Assembly (NCBI RefSeq): GCF_007748195.1
Contig: NZ_CP037920.1
Span: 4,911,800 to 4,975,799, forward strand
DNA: 64,000 nucleotides
Direction of reading: 5' to 3'
DNA from: Gimesia aquarii
GTDB taxonomy: Bacteria > Planctomycetota > Planctomycetia > Planctomycetales > Planctomycetaceae
Each line of letters starts with the position of its first letter. The stretch's first letter is position 1. Positions 18,064 through 27,325 of the stretch are shown here, piece by piece. Below the pieces are notes generated by a model. It was not told the DNA's origin, searched no databases, and saw nothing but the letters and a program-made list of their open reading frames with translations. A program made the position numbers and the translations under genes.

Positions 18064-20744
18064 TCGTGAACCTCCGATGAAATTGCTTCTGTTCGTGTCA
18101 GCTGAACCAAATCACTCATGACAATAGCGGTGATCAAGCTCGAATATGTTCCGCCATTTTTCTGAGCAGTTCTATGAATTTGATCGATGATACGCGCATC
18201 CGCTGCAACAAGTGGGCGACCAAGTGCGAATTGAGTGACTTTCCAGGTAATTGATTGCTGAACTCTTGGATTTCCTGCAAGCAGATTCATCAACTCAGCA
18301 CTGGATTGATAAGAAACCGGTTTCGCTGTACCAGGAAAGAGAATTTCACCATCATCGCGCAATTGATTTCCGTGCTCGTCCTTGTTGTGAAACGAACCAA
18401 GACCATCGAATTTTTCGAGACCAAATGCCAGTGGTTCGAATTTCACATGACATCCAGCACATGAAGCATTCGCGATTCGTTGCTCCGCAATGTGACGTTG
18501 AGACAGTCCCGGCTTTGAGGGCACAGGAGTCGTATCGAGTCCTGGAGGTGGATCTTTCACCGTACCACGCAAAATATCTTGTAAAATAAATAAACCACGA
18601 GTCACCATAGAAGCTTCATCTCCCCCCACGGTCAAGACACTTCCTTGCGTGAGTAGTCCCCCACGCGCGGGAATTGCTGTCAAATCATAACGAACCAATC
18701 CAGTGCCTTTTGGTTTGAGTCCGTAATGCGCTGCCAGTTGTGGTGTCACATAAGTTACTTGTGCATTCAACAGATCTGCAAGCGGCCGTTTCTCTTGCCA
18801 GACGATTTCTTTGAAGAACGCCAACGTTTCTTCCCGCATGTCGTCAGCGAGCCCATTGTTCCACTTCGGAAATTTCTTACGGTCGGGCCTCAAATTACTC
18901 AATCTGTCCAGATTCAACCATTCCGAGACGAATTGCAATGATCGTTCCACTGCACGTGGATTCTGAAGCATACGGCTTACTTGTTTGTCGACGTTTTGAG
19001 GATCGTGAAGCTCACCAGCATCGGCAGCTCGGATTAATTCCTCGTCCGGAGGCCCACCCCAGATAATGTAACTCATGCGCGACGCGAGTTCATATTCGCC
19101 AACCGGCCAGGCAGTTCCATCACCACGCTGGTTTTCGATACGATAAATAAAACGAGGAGATTGTAACATAGCTTCGACTATATAACTGACTGCTTCTTTA
19201 TAATCTCCGCCAGCACTGGCAACCGTCGTTGCGATTCCGCTATAGGTTGTGACTTCTCGATCATCCAAAGGACCACGGAAAAGCCATTTCCCCATACTAC
19301 CCACAAACTCGCGCATCGTCGCATCGGTAGACAGCTTTCGGCTTTTGGAAAATCGGGTTGCAAACTTCATCACGTCCATTCGCTTGACAATAATTTCAGC
19401 AAGACGCGCATAAATCTCTACGTGCTTAAGATCAACGTTAAGATTGTAAGCAGTGTTACTGAAGCCATCTGCCCTCAAATCCGGTGGAAGCATCTCATGT
19501 GCTTCCTTTGAAATATCGACTCCCACGGCACGACGAACCGTTTCAATATATTCGGAATTTGTAAGTCGTTGAACCCAAACATCGCCAGCACGACTGTCAT
19601 GTGCGTAGACTGCAGGATCAATCACATCACTTGACCAGATTGCCCCATTGTTAATCCACTCTTTTAATGACGCTATTTCTTGAGTTGATAACGGCTTTCC
19701 CTCTGGTGGCATATCACCGGATTTGACTTGTTCCCACAATAAACTTTCACTGGCCTTGCCTGGCACAATCACCTTACCACTTTCACCACCGGCCAGTGCT
19801 GCAGCTTTCTGTGATAAATCTAATCGTCCTTTCTTAGTTATGGAATCATGACAGTCTAAACAATTTCGCGCGAGTAAAGGAGCAATCCGTGTCTCAAACA
19901 TATGACGTGCACGTGCGGCAGCCAGTTCTTCCTTCGTCTGCTTGCTTCCAGTTTTCACATTGGTTCCAGCTCGATAGTTTTGATTGATTTCATTGGTGGT
20001 TAGTGCGCGACTAAAAACGGCTACTAAATGAAATTCTCCCAGCCAGGGACGATCGCCTGAATTCTCATTAGCCAGGACCAATGGAAAGTCCTTACTCCAG
20101 TTCTTAAGTTTACCGGGAACTTTTTTATTAGCTCGTTGTTTACCATTAATATAAATTCGCGCAGTACCAGTTACATCGCGTGTAAAAACCACATGCATTA
20201 AAGCAGATTTTACCGAGTTATTTGATGTAGCCGTTGAAGGAAGACCATTCGTACTTGTCGACGTTGTTCTCAACCTCACATCAAACTTTTTTGCTTCTTG
20301 GCCAAGCGTCATATTTCGCTGGCTCGAATTTGAAGAAATTGAAACAATTCGTGCCGGCCCTTTCTGCTGATCATTAGCTGGTTTTACCCATGCTTCTACA
20401 GTGAGACTGTTCGAGCGTTTAACAGCATTGATAATTTTCTTTGCCGGAACAAACGGCTTGATTATAGTCGGTGAGCGAACAACGAGTACCCCGTTCCGCC
20501 ATTGAATTGCGGATGGTTTCTCTATCTTCAAATTTAAGGCTTGCCCCACACCAGACCGGTCCTGGATGATATCACCCTGCGCGGCATCAAATGTGTACAA
20601 CACTTGTAAGCCACGCGCGACGCGGGGGACAGCCGCTTCGAGAGATCCAAAGGACGAAAATAAAGTGAGCAGTAGGGAGAAAAAAATAACTTGACTAAGA
20701 AGAGAAGCTCGTTTCCTCTTTTTCGTATAACGATTCACTTTCAC
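18060..20744 (-). CDS. DUF1592-type planctomycete cytochrome c domain protein with LamG domain
   Basis: The best start is GTG 20744 (894 residues), with GGGAGA about 8 bases upstream and a signal peptide right after (KKRKR, then a hydrophobic run ending L-E-A). An upstream in-frame ATG at 20810 would add 22 residues before the signal. In order: LamG/concanavalin-like domain (about 40-260), planctomycete cytochrome c domain with heme motif N-C-L-D-C-H (about 285-365), then the DUF1587, DUF1595, DUF1592, DUF1588 and DUF1585 modules. A second C-A-G-C-H heme motif lies near residue 765. It is likely a periplasmic or cell-surface multiheme protein working with the coupled DUF1552 product. The substrate is unknown, but LamG suggests carbohydrate. 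Confidence 0.92.
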   Translation of the reverse strand: MKVNRYTKKRKRASLLSQVIFFSLLLTLFSSFGSLEAAVPRVARGLQVLYTFDAAQGDIIQDRSGVGQALNLKIEKPSAIQWRNGVLVVRSPTIIKPFVPAKKIINAVKRSNSLTVEAWVKPANDQQKGPARIVSISSNSSQRNMTLGQEAKKFDVRLRTTSTSTNGLPSTATSNNSVKSALMHVVFTRDVTGTARIYINGKQRANKKVPGKLKNWSKDFPLVLANENSGDRPWLGEFHLVAVFSRALTTNEINQNYRAGTNVKTGSKQTKEELAAARARHMFETRIAPLLARNCLDCHDSITKKGRLDLSQKAAALAGGESGKVIVPGKASESLLWEQVKSGDMPPEGKPLSTQEIASLKEWINNGAIWSSDVIDPAVYAHDSRAGDVWVQRLTNSEYIETVRRAVGVDISKEAHEMLPPDLRADGFSNTAYNLNVDLKHVEIYARLAEIIVKRMDVMKFATRFSKSRKLSTDATMREFVGSMGKWLFRGPLDDREVTTYSGIATTVASAGGDYKEAVSYIVEAMLQSPRFIYRIENQRGDGTAWPVGEYELASRMSYIIWGGPPDEELIRAADAGELHDPQNVDKQVSRMLQNPRAVERSLQFVSEWLNLDRLSNLRPDRKKFPKWNNGLADDMREETLAFFKEIVWQEKRPLADLLNAQVTYVTPQLAAHYGLKPKGTGLVRYDLTAIPARGGLLTQGSVLTVGGDEASMVTRGLFILQDILRGTVKDPPPGLDTTPVPSKPGLSQRHIAEQRIANASCAGCHVKFEPLAFGLEKFDGLGSFHNKDEHGNQLRDDGEILFPGTAKPVSYQSSAELMNLLAGNPRVQQSITWKVTQFALGRPLVAADARIIDQIHRTAQKNGGTYSSLITAIVMSDLVQLTRTEAISSEVHE

Positions 20745-21028
20745 AGAGGTCGTCTCCCTATCGAAATTACAGCCAATATTATGGTAAATATGATGGCGAG
20801 AAAGCCACATTTAGTCGTTCAGTGCGAATTCGCAGAATCTGATCCTTAGCATCATTTTTTAATATGAGGAAGAAATCCTCGCATGACTTGTCAACAAACC
20901 TAAAGCATAGGCAACATATTCGTATCGTAAATGCATGTTTCCAATTTATCAATCTTGGACTTCACATACCAGAAGAATTAAGAAAGCTCACAATTTATGA
21001 ATGCATGAGAGCCCATTCTTAGTAACAT

Positions 21029-21799
21029 TTATAAAGCGGTATAACCACCATCGAGAGCGATCACCTGCCCTGTCATCATATCGGAAGCCGGACTTGCCAG
21101 GTAGAGTACCAAATCTGCAACTTCCAGCGGCTTACCGAAACGATGCAAGGGAATTTTATCTTTCATGGGCTCCCCTTTCTCTGGTGATCCCCATACTTTC
21201 TGCCCTAATTCAGTCAGGATCACAGTTGGTGCAACAGCATTACATTGAATATTAAACGGCCCGAGTTCTGCCGCCATGACCTTCGTCAACTGATTCAATC
21301 CTCCCTTGGAAGCACTGTAGGCAGCATGACCGGCGAGTGCTGCAATGCCCGCGACAGAAGAGATATTGATGATCTTTCCCTGTTTTTGTGCTCGCATCGG
21401 TTCACTTAATATTTTGGAAAGAATGAACGGAGCACGTAGATTGACTGCCTGCATCTGATCCCAATCTTCAACCGTGGTTTCCCAAAAGGGGGCAACTTCG
21501 ATTGTACCAGCATTATTTACCAGAATATCTATCGTCGAAAAAAACTCAAACGCCTTCTGAGCAACTTCTTCTACTCCATTTATAGAGATAAGGTCAGCTT
21601 CGATTGCCTCACACCTACTGCCAATAGAACGAATTTTTTCACACACCTGTATAAGGTCATCGTGGTGCCTTGCGGTAATCAACACTTCTGCCCCCGCCTG
21701 AGCTAGATTCATTGCAATTTCTGCACCAATTCCTCTGGAAGCACCTGTGACCAAAGCCGTCTTACCCTTCACTGAAAACCGACTCATACTATCATTCAT
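21029..21799 (-). CDS. Short-chain dehydrogenase/reductase
   Basis: This 256-residue SDR of classical type has the cofactor motif T-G-A-S-R-G-I-G at 18-25, NNAG at 95-98, Ser147/148 and the active-site Y161-xxx-K165. The C terminus, ending in a GQVIALDGG-type segment, is typical of FabG/gluconate-dehydrogenase-like enzymes. GAGGAGAG before ATG 21799 fixes the start. It oxidises or reduces an alcohol/ketone with NAD(P)H; the substrate is not evident. It sits beyond the end of the lipid-modification operon, divergent from a glycosyltransferase. SDR genes also occur in similar fatty-acid clusters of other bacteria, so a linked role is possible. Confidence 0.88.
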   Translation of the reverse strand: MNDSMSRFSVKGKTALVTGASRGIGAEIAMNLAQAGAEVLITARHHDDLIQVCEKIRSIGSRCEAIEADLISINGVEEVAQKAFEFFSTIDILVNNAGTIEVAPFWETTVEDWDQMQAVNLRAPFILSKILSEPMRAQKQGKIINISSVAGIAALAGHAAYSASKGGLNQLTKVMAAELGPFNIQCNAVAPTVILTELGQKVWGSPEKGEPMKDKIPLHRFGKPLEVADLVLYLASPASDMMTGQVIALDGGYTAL

Positions 21800-21831
21800 C
21801 TGATCTCTCCTCAGGTCGACAAACTATAAAA

Positions 21832-21848
21832 CCCATTTATTAAATGGG
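21832..21848. promoter_or_regulatory. 17-bp dyad in SDR/glycosyltransferase divergent region
   Basis: CCCATTTA-T-TAAATGGG is a perfect inverted repeat 33 bases upstream of the SDR start, adjacent on the minus strand to TATAGT (a -10-like string, about 21824-21829). Its position suits a repressor operator for the SDR gene. Confidence 0.35.
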
Positions 21849-21937
21849 GAGTATCAACATCTGATGCTACAAATACTTCTCTCGACTTTTCAATAAAGAG
21901 CACACTTTCTTTTTTTTAAATCGCGTTTCGAATGTGC

Positions 21938-21943
21938 TATACT
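21938..21943 (+). promoter_or_regulatory. -10-like element upstream of glycosyltransferase
   Basis: TATACT, preceded by a TGTGC stretch, lies 57 bases before the ATG. No convincing -35 box is seen at 17-base spacing, only T-rich sequence. Confidence 0.3.
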
Positions 21944-22000
21944 GAAAAAAGTCTTAATTCTTATTTGCCTTCGAGACAAAGGCAGTACGCATAGCAGATC

Positions 22001-23326
22001 ATGCAAAAGAAACAGCAAAACACCACCGCAAAAAAAAGAATCGTCATCACCACGATCGGCTCGTTAGGTGATCTGCACCCCTATATTGCCATTGCCCGTG
22101 GTTTGCAAGCTCGAGGTCATCAAGTGGTTTTTGCAACGAGCAAGTGTTACCAGAATAAAATCGAGCAACTGGGTATGGAATTTCGAGCCATCCACCCAAA
22201 CTCTGACTGGGTAAATGATCCTGAAATGATGCGGAGACGTAGCGACCTGCGAATGGGTTTTATCCGGGTTGGTCGAGAATGGTTGATCCCGGAGTTACGA
22301 GAGTCTTACGAAGATATATTGGCTGCAACAGATGGTGCAGACCTGTTGGTGTCTATGTTAGCTACCTATTCAGCCAGACTTGTTGCTGAAAAGACTGGTA
22401 TCCCGTGGGCTTCTGTCGTGCATATCCCCTTGGGATTCTTCTCGACTTATGATGTTCCCATCATTCCTCTCGCCCCGGTTCTTTCCAAAAAATTGCGTTG
22501 CCTTGGTCCCGGATTTTGGAAACCATTATTCTGGTTCGGAAAGAGAGTAAGTCGGTTCATGGTGAAACCCTGGTATCGATTGCGTGCGGAAATCGGTCTC
22601 CCCCCGACTAAGGAAGGGAACCCGCTAGCCGACAGTCACTCTGCCGATCTGGTTCTGGCCCCGTTCTCGAAGTTACTGGCCGACAAACAACCTGACTGGC
22701 CCTCACAAACCGTCACAACCGGCTTTCCATTCTTTGACAAAGATAGCAAAGCCGGACTGCCAATAAAGCTATCCCGTTTTCTGGATGATGGCCCCCCTCC
22801 CATCGTGTTTACACTCGGCTCAGCCATCTCGATGAATGCAGGTCTGTTCTATGAGCACAGCGCCGCTGCAGCAAAACTTTTGAACCAGAGAGCTGTACTT
22901 ATTGTAGGCAAAAACGTTCAAAATCGATCAACTTCCCTGCCGGATGGAGTCACGGCCATGGATTATGCCCCCTTCTCTGAACTCTTTCCTAGGGCGGCTG
23001 CCATCGTCCACCATGGTGGCATCGGTACGACCGGGCTAACGATGCACTCAGGACGTCCCATGCTGATCGTTCCTCATGCATGGGACCAACCGGACAACGC
23101 CGAACGCGCAGCCCGACTGGGAATTGCACGCATCATTCCCCAACATCGCTACGCTCCAACTCGTGCAATAACAGAATTGCGGCATCTGCTCGAAAACCCA
23201 GATTATTCACGCCGGGCTAAAGAAATACAGGAAGAGATAAGAAAAGAAGACGGGGTTAAAAATGCTTGTGATGCTTTGGAACAATTGCTTCAGAAATCCA
23301 GAACACTTGAAACTATCAAGAAATGA
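22001..23326 (+). CDS. GT1-family glycosyltransferase (UGT/sterol-glucosyltransferase-like)
   Basis: This 441-residue protein has a GT-B fold. The N-terminal domain opens with T-T-I-G-S-L-G-D-L-H-P around residue 18, the acceptor-side loop of UGT80/MGT-type enzymes. The C-terminal donor domain contains VHHGGIGTTGLTMHSGRP and PHAWDQPDNAERAARLG (about 330-375), the nucleotide-sugar signature. It should transfer a sugar from a UDP or dTDP donor to a lipid or small hydrophobic acceptor. Its stop codon is 3 bases from the convergent methyltransferase end. Proximity to fatty-acid-modifying genes makes a glycolipid product plausible but unproven. Confidence 0.87.
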   Translation: MQKKQQNTTAKKRIVITTIGSLGDLHPYIAIARGLQARGHQVVFATSKCYQNKIEQLGMEFRAIHPNSDWVNDPEMMRRRSDLRMGFIRVGREWLIPELRESYEDILAATDGADLLVSMLATYSARLVAEKTGIPWASVVHIPLGFFSTYDVPIIPLAPVLSKKLRCLGPGFWKPLFWFGKRVSRFMVKPWYRLRAEIGLPPTKEGNPLADSHSADLVLAPFSKLLADKQPDWPSQTVTTGFPFFDKDSKAGLPIKLSRFLDDGPPPIVFTLGSAISMNAGLFYEHSAAAAKLLNQRAVLIVGKNVQNRSTSLPDGVTAMDYAPFSELFPRAAAIVHHGGIGTTGLTMHSGRPMLIVPHAWDQPDNAERAARLGIARIIPQHRYAPTRAITELRHLLENPDYSRRAKEIQEEIRKEDGVKNACDALEQLLQKSRTLETIKK

Positions 23327-23329
23327 AAT

Positions 23330-24448
23330 TTAGATAGCAGAATATTGATTTTCTGATCTAGACAGCATTTTTAATTTATCATTTTGATCAAGACTCTGCA
23401 CAGGTTCCAGCAGATAATGCGACACGTACCACTCTTCACCATTTAGGTAACCAAATAGTTCTGCAACAGCCAGGAAAAAGAGACGCCAACGCATTTGCCA
23501 GCGACTTGCCTCTTGCTCACCGTAGGTGGCGGTAAGAATTGGCATGAGTTGATCACTTTGTCGATCAAGATTTGATAACCATGCTTCAGAAGTGCGCTGA
23601 TAATGTTGACCATCCCACCGCCACTGTTTCTCTACGCGCATGTGGTCTGCAAAGTGGGATAATAAATCATCACTTGGCATAATGCCACCTGAGAAGAAAT
23701 GACGCGCCATCCAATCATCGGCGTTTTCATCATTGAAGGGGTAAGCAAACTTGCGGTGACAAAATATATGCACGAAGAGCTTGCCTTCATCTGTCAACCA
23801 GTTAGCAATGTGATTTAAAAGCGTTTTGTAATTCCTCATGTGCTCAAACATTTCGACAGACACGACACGATCAAACTTCTGTGAAGTCGTGAAGTCATTC
23901 ATGTCAGCCGTAATAACAGTTAAGCGGTCGGAAACCCCCTTTCCAATTGCCTGCTGTTCAATAAATACACGCTGTGAATGTGAATTAGATACTGCCGTTA
24001 ACCGACAATGCGGATAGTTCTCAACGATCCAAAGCGACAGTGAACCCCACCCACATCCCAGTTCAAGAATCTGCATACCATCCTCAAGCTGTGCATGTTC
24101 ACAAGTCTCTCGAAGGGCCGCTTCTTCTGCTTCGTCTAGTGTAGTAACACCATCTGGCCAATAGCAACAACTGTATTTGCGGCGGTGTCCTAACACAAGA
24201 TCATAGAACTCTGCGGGAACTTCGTAGTGTTGTTCGTTTGCTTTTTCTGGTACCAATGCAATCGGGCTCTGCTTCGCTAACTCGATAAAGGCTTGTTGGT
24301 TTGACTCATTGACTTCGTTGCTTCCTGCATCAAGCGAACTCAGACGCTTCTTGCACAAATGGCGAATGGCTTGCCTTATCAAACGGTCTGGAACCCAACC
24401 TTTTTCGATTAATCCAATAGTCAAATTAATGATTCGGTCCATTTTCAT
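23330..24448 (-). CDS. CFA-synthase-like SAM methyltransferase (second copy)
   Basis: This 372-residue protein has the layout of cyclopropane-fatty-acid synthase / coclaurine-N-methyltransferase-like enzymes. An N-terminal helical region leads into HYEVPAEFY (about 74) and a K-Y-S-C-C-Y-W segment, then the SAM motif L-E-L-G-C-G-W-G-S (about 129-137). E-M-F-E-H (about 198-202) follows. Unlike the other CFA-type protein in this operon, it keeps a Cys in the Y-S-C motif. It starts with ATG overlapping the TGA of the DUF1295 gene (24445-24448) and is the last gene of the operon. It probably methylates an unsaturated or modified acyl chain; the exact product is unknown. Confidence 0.85.
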   Translation of the reverse strand: MKMDRIINLTIGLIEKGWVPDRLIRQAIRHLCKKRLSSLDAGSNEVNESNQQAFIELAKQSPIALVPEKANEQHYEVPAEFYDLVLGHRRKYSCCYWPDGVTTLDEAEEAALRETCEHAQLEDGMQILELGCGWGSLSLWIVENYPHCRLTAVSNSHSQRVFIEQQAIGKGVSDRLTVITADMNDFTTSQKFDRVVSVEMFEHMRNYKTLLNHIANWLTDEGKLFVHIFCHRKFAYPFNDENADDWMARHFFSGGIMPSDDLLSHFADHMRVEKQWRWDGQHYQRTSEAWLSNLDRQSDQLMPILTATYGEQEASRWQMRWRLFFLAVAELFGYLNGEEWYVSHYLLEPVQSLDQNDKLKMLSRSENQYSAI

Positions 24449-25245
24449 ATTGTTACCTTTTCCAATTTTGGTCGCCAGGGAAAGAACGCGCTCGTTGTTC
24501 TCTGATACTCTCGATAGGCATCCCCGCGGCTCTTTAACGCTTGTGCTTCGGTTGGTGGAATTCCAGTTACGTTAAGAATGAAATGCAGCATCAATAGTGG
24601 CCCTAAGATGGTGATCCACCCCCAAGGCGCAGTTACCGCCAGGCACACATAAGCCCACCAATGTAGCCATTCAAAAAAATAGTTCGGATGCCGTGAATAC
24701 TTCCAAAGCCCTTCCTGACAAACTTGCCCCTGATTTTCAGTCTTCGCTCGAAATCGAGCAAGTTGCCAATCGGCGATGAGTTCGCCAATAATGGCAATAA
24801 GCCAGATGCAGATTCCGAGAAGATCAAAAATACCTAGAGATGATGTACCACGTGCAGCAATTAACATGGGTAATGCAAACAGAAGGCTGCCGATCGCCTG
24901 GAATTGAAAGAACCAGAACAGCTTTAATTGTGCCACCGTGCCCCAGTCTTTTTTCAAAGACTGATAACGACCATCCTCGGGCATGGTAAAAACACGCCAC
25001 AAAATATACGCACTCAAACGTAGCGCCCAGACGAGTGAAAGCGTTGCGATGATTATTCTTCGCGTCAAGTCACCATCTGTACTACCCCACGTGAAAAACA
25101 GAGCAAGCAAGCCAACTCCCATTCCCCAGGCAACATCAACAATTCCTGCATCATTTGTACGACGCTGCAAGCCCCATAATAAGGACATCACAATCGCCAT
25201 CGAGAACCAACCAATGAGTATCATCAACCACGGGTTCACGCTCAC
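24445..25245 (-). CDS. DUF1295 membrane protein, steroid 5-alpha-reductase-like
   Basis: This 266-residue integral membrane protein has about seven hydrophobic helices and a C-terminal signature, W-K-Y-S-R-H-P-N-Y-F-F-E-W (about 184-196), typical of the DUF1295/steroid-5-alpha-reductase and isoprenylcysteine-methyltransferase fold, where it forms the NADPH or SAM site. The start is GTG, overlapping the TGA of the preceding CFA-type gene by four bases. Family members reduce double bonds in hydrophobic substrates. With two CFA-type methyltransferases and an FAD oxidoreductase alongside, action on a membrane fatty acyl intermediate is likely. Confidence 0.87.
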   Translation of the reverse strand: MSVNPWLMILIGWFSMAIVMSLLWGLQRRTNDAGIVDVAWGMGVGLLALFFTWGSTDGDLTRRIIIATLSLVWALRLSAYILWRVFTMPEDGRYQSLKKDWGTVAQLKLFWFFQFQAIGSLLFALPMLIAARGTSSLGIFDLLGICIWLIAIIGELIADWQLARFRAKTENQGQVCQEGLWKYSRHPNYFFEWLHWWAYVCLAVTAPWGWITILGPLLMLHFILNVTGIPPTEAQALKSRGDAYREYQRTTSAFFPWRPKLEKVTI

Positions 25246-26546
25246 GTCTCCTGTCTGGAGAAACCAGCTGTCTCAAAGGAATGCTTGACCAAGTCGAAGC
25301 GACTTTCTGGTTTGGCAAATAACATTTGAACGGTATTACATTGACGTTCTTCAAACGCAGCCTCACAGTAGCTAAAATAGTAATTCCACATCCGAATAAA
25401 TGACTCAGAATACCCTAGATCTCGAACCTGGTCTAAATGATTATTAAACTGTTGCTGCCAGCATCGTAATGTTTGCGCGTAATGTGGAGCAATATCTTCC
25501 AATTGCAACAAACGCATATCAGTCACTTTAGTAGTGGATTGCAGCATTGCCGAAACTGATGGGAGGCAACCGCCTGGAAAAATGTACTTGCGAATAAAAT
25601 CAACATTTCTCAAATACTCCTTGAAACGCTGATCTTTGATCACAATACTCTGCAGCAACATCAATCCATCATCTCGAAGCAAGTTACTGCACTTTCGGAA
25701 AAACGTATCAAAATATTGATGGCCAACAGCTTCAATCATTTCTATTGAAACTAATTTATCAAATTTCCCTTGTAAGTCGCGATAATCACGCAGCAAAACC
25801 GAGACCTGATCTGTAAGTCCTGCATTTTTTACTCGTTCGACTGCCAAATCATATTGTTCGCGTGAAATGGTCGTCGTTGTGACTCGGCAACCATAATTCT
25901 CTGCAGCATAGATCGCGAGGCCTCCCCAACCTGTGCCGATTTCAACCAGATGGTCATCAGGTTGCAAATTCAAATTTCGACAAGCACGTGTCATTTTTGC
26001 AATCGAAGCATCCTGCATGGTATCTTCAGGATATTCAAATACTCCACTTGAATAGTTCATCGTCTCATCAAGAAACAATCGATAAAAATCATTTCCTAAA
26101 TCGTAATGTTCGCGAATGTTACGAGTCGCCCCAAATCGAGTATTTTTTTTTAACCAGTGTCCTGTTCTTGCCGTCATCTGTCGAAACCAGGCAAGGCCTC
26201 CATCAAACCGATCTGTTACCTCCGAATTTCGAATAAAAATACGAATGAGCGCCGTCAAATCATTGCAAGTCCAGTCACCATCGATCAACGCCTGCGCAAT
26301 TCCGAGCCCGCCTCCTGAAACAGCACGTCGGTAGAAGCGCGGGTTATGAATTGTAACCTCAACTCGCAAGCTTGCGTTTTGCTCACCAAAGCAGAGTTGC
26401 TCTTGCCGATCATTGAGAATGACATGTCCCTGAATCAACCGCTTCAATCGCTTGATCAAAAAACTACGAGAAATAGAATTAGTTATTCCAAGTTGTGTGG
26501 AAGAATCTAGCTTTCGATTGTCAATCGTGTTGTTAAGTGCTGTCAT
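25242..26546 (-). CDS. Cyclopropane-fatty-acyl-phospholipid synthase family methyltransferase
   Basis: The chosen start, ATG 26546 (434 residues), overlaps the DUF1365 stop as ATGA. An open frame extends 26 codons further upstream but only through the DUF1365 gene. The N-terminal domain (about 20-130) is the SCP2-like lipid-binding part. The catalytic domain has R-E-H-Y-D-L-G-N-D-F-Y, M-N-Y-S-S-G-V-F, the SAM loop E-I-G-T-G-W-G-G and E-M-I-E-A-V-G, then KYIFPGGCLPS. Compared with E. coli Cfa, the Cys of Y-S-C-G-Y-W is Ser and the His of L-L-H is Gln (L-L-Q), both bicarbonate-site residues as I recall. This suggests a different methyl-transfer chemistry. It is associated with the membrane inner leaflet. 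Confidence 0.9.
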   Translation of the reverse strand: MTALNNTIDNRKLDSSTQLGITNSISRSFLIKRLKRLIQGHVILNDRQEQLCFGEQNASLRVEVTIHNPRFYRRAVSGGGLGIAQALIDGDWTCNDLTALIRIFIRNSEVTDRFDGGLAWFRQMTARTGHWLKKNTRFGATRNIREHYDLGNDFYRLFLDETMNYSSGVFEYPEDTMQDASIAKMTRACRNLNLQPDDHLVEIGTGWGGLAIYAAENYGCRVTTTTISREQYDLAVERVKNAGLTDQVSVLLRDYRDLQGKFDKLVSIEMIEAVGHQYFDTFFRKCSNLLRDDGLMLLQSIVIKDQRFKEYLRNVDFIRKYIFPGGCLPSVSAMLQSTTKVTDMRLLQLEDIAPHYAQTLRCWQQQFNNHLDQVRDLGYSESFIRMWNYYFSYCEAAFEERQCNTVQMLFAKPESRFDLVKHSFETAGFSRQET

Positions 26547-27325
26547 GATTTTGCGGAATTCGTGCTTTGTTCTGTAGATTTCGAATGTTTTGGATGTGGA
26601 TAAAACGGCACTCTTTTGATCCACAAACGTAAAGCTTGCCAGTAAATTGCGACAAATACATAATAAGTCATCAATGGAAAACGAAGCAGTGATCGCATCA
26701 AACTTGCTGATGTAATTTCACGTCGCTGAAGCTGCATCGTTACGTCAAATTTCTTTTGTTTCAATTGGTGATTTTCAATATTGATCATCAAAGTATCTTG
26801 AGGCTCAGACAACCGCCAGTAATATTGCATGTCCATCGGCATAAATGGTGAGACATGAAACTCCTTTTCAATTGGTTTCCTGTTACTTCCCTTAGTGAAT
26901 TGAGCCGCATCTAAAACATAACAATGTTGTTCTCCCCAAGGTGTATTATTGACTTCAGCCACAACATTTTGAAGATGTTCAGAATTGCGGTCAAAACAAA
27001 AGTAAAAAGATACCGGATTCATCACAAAGCCAAAATATCGCAAATGAGTTAGTAACCGAATCGGTCCTTCTGGTTTGGGATAGCCGTTTTGAACTACAAT
27101 TTCTCGCACAGATTCAGAGAGTGATTTTTGCGGATCGCCTAAGTGATCCTTTCGATAGAATCGAGCGAGAGCCGTTCTGTTCACTGACCATAACAAACGA
27201 CCTCGAAAAACGTTGTCGAGTTCATCAAGATCCAGATACATCAAAAATATTCGATTTAGAAAGCTGTGTTCAACTGGTGCGAATCGCCGGTGTCGGACCC
27301 AACCTTCGTAGATGCCGCTTTCCAT
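26543..27325 (-). CDS. DUF1365 family protein
   Basis: This 260-residue protein begins in the standard DUF1365 way (MESGIYEGWVRHRRFAPVEH), so the start at 27325 is firm even though it lies 70 bases inside the upstream FAD-oxidoreductase gene. Other family marks are L-M-Y-L-D-L-D-E-L, RLLTHLRYFGFVMNPVSFYF and SPFMPMDMQYYW. Its biochemical role is unsolved. It is almost always found beside a CFA-type methyltransferase and an FAD-dependent oxidoreductase, as here, and is thought to act on fatty acids. Its stop overlaps the CFA gene start. Confidence 0.92.
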   Translation of the reverse strand: MESGIYEGWVRHRRFAPVEHSFLNRIFLMYLDLDELDNVFRGRLLWSVNRTALARFYRKDHLGDPQKSLSESVREIVVQNGYPKPEGPIRLLTHLRYFGFVMNPVSFYFCFDRNSEHLQNVVAEVNNTPWGEQHCYVLDAAQFTKGSNRKPIEKEFHVSPFMPMDMQYYWRLSEPQDTLMINIENHQLKQKKFDVTMQLQRREITSASLMRSLLRFPLMTYYVFVAIYWQALRLWIKRVPFYPHPKHSKSTEQSTNSAKS

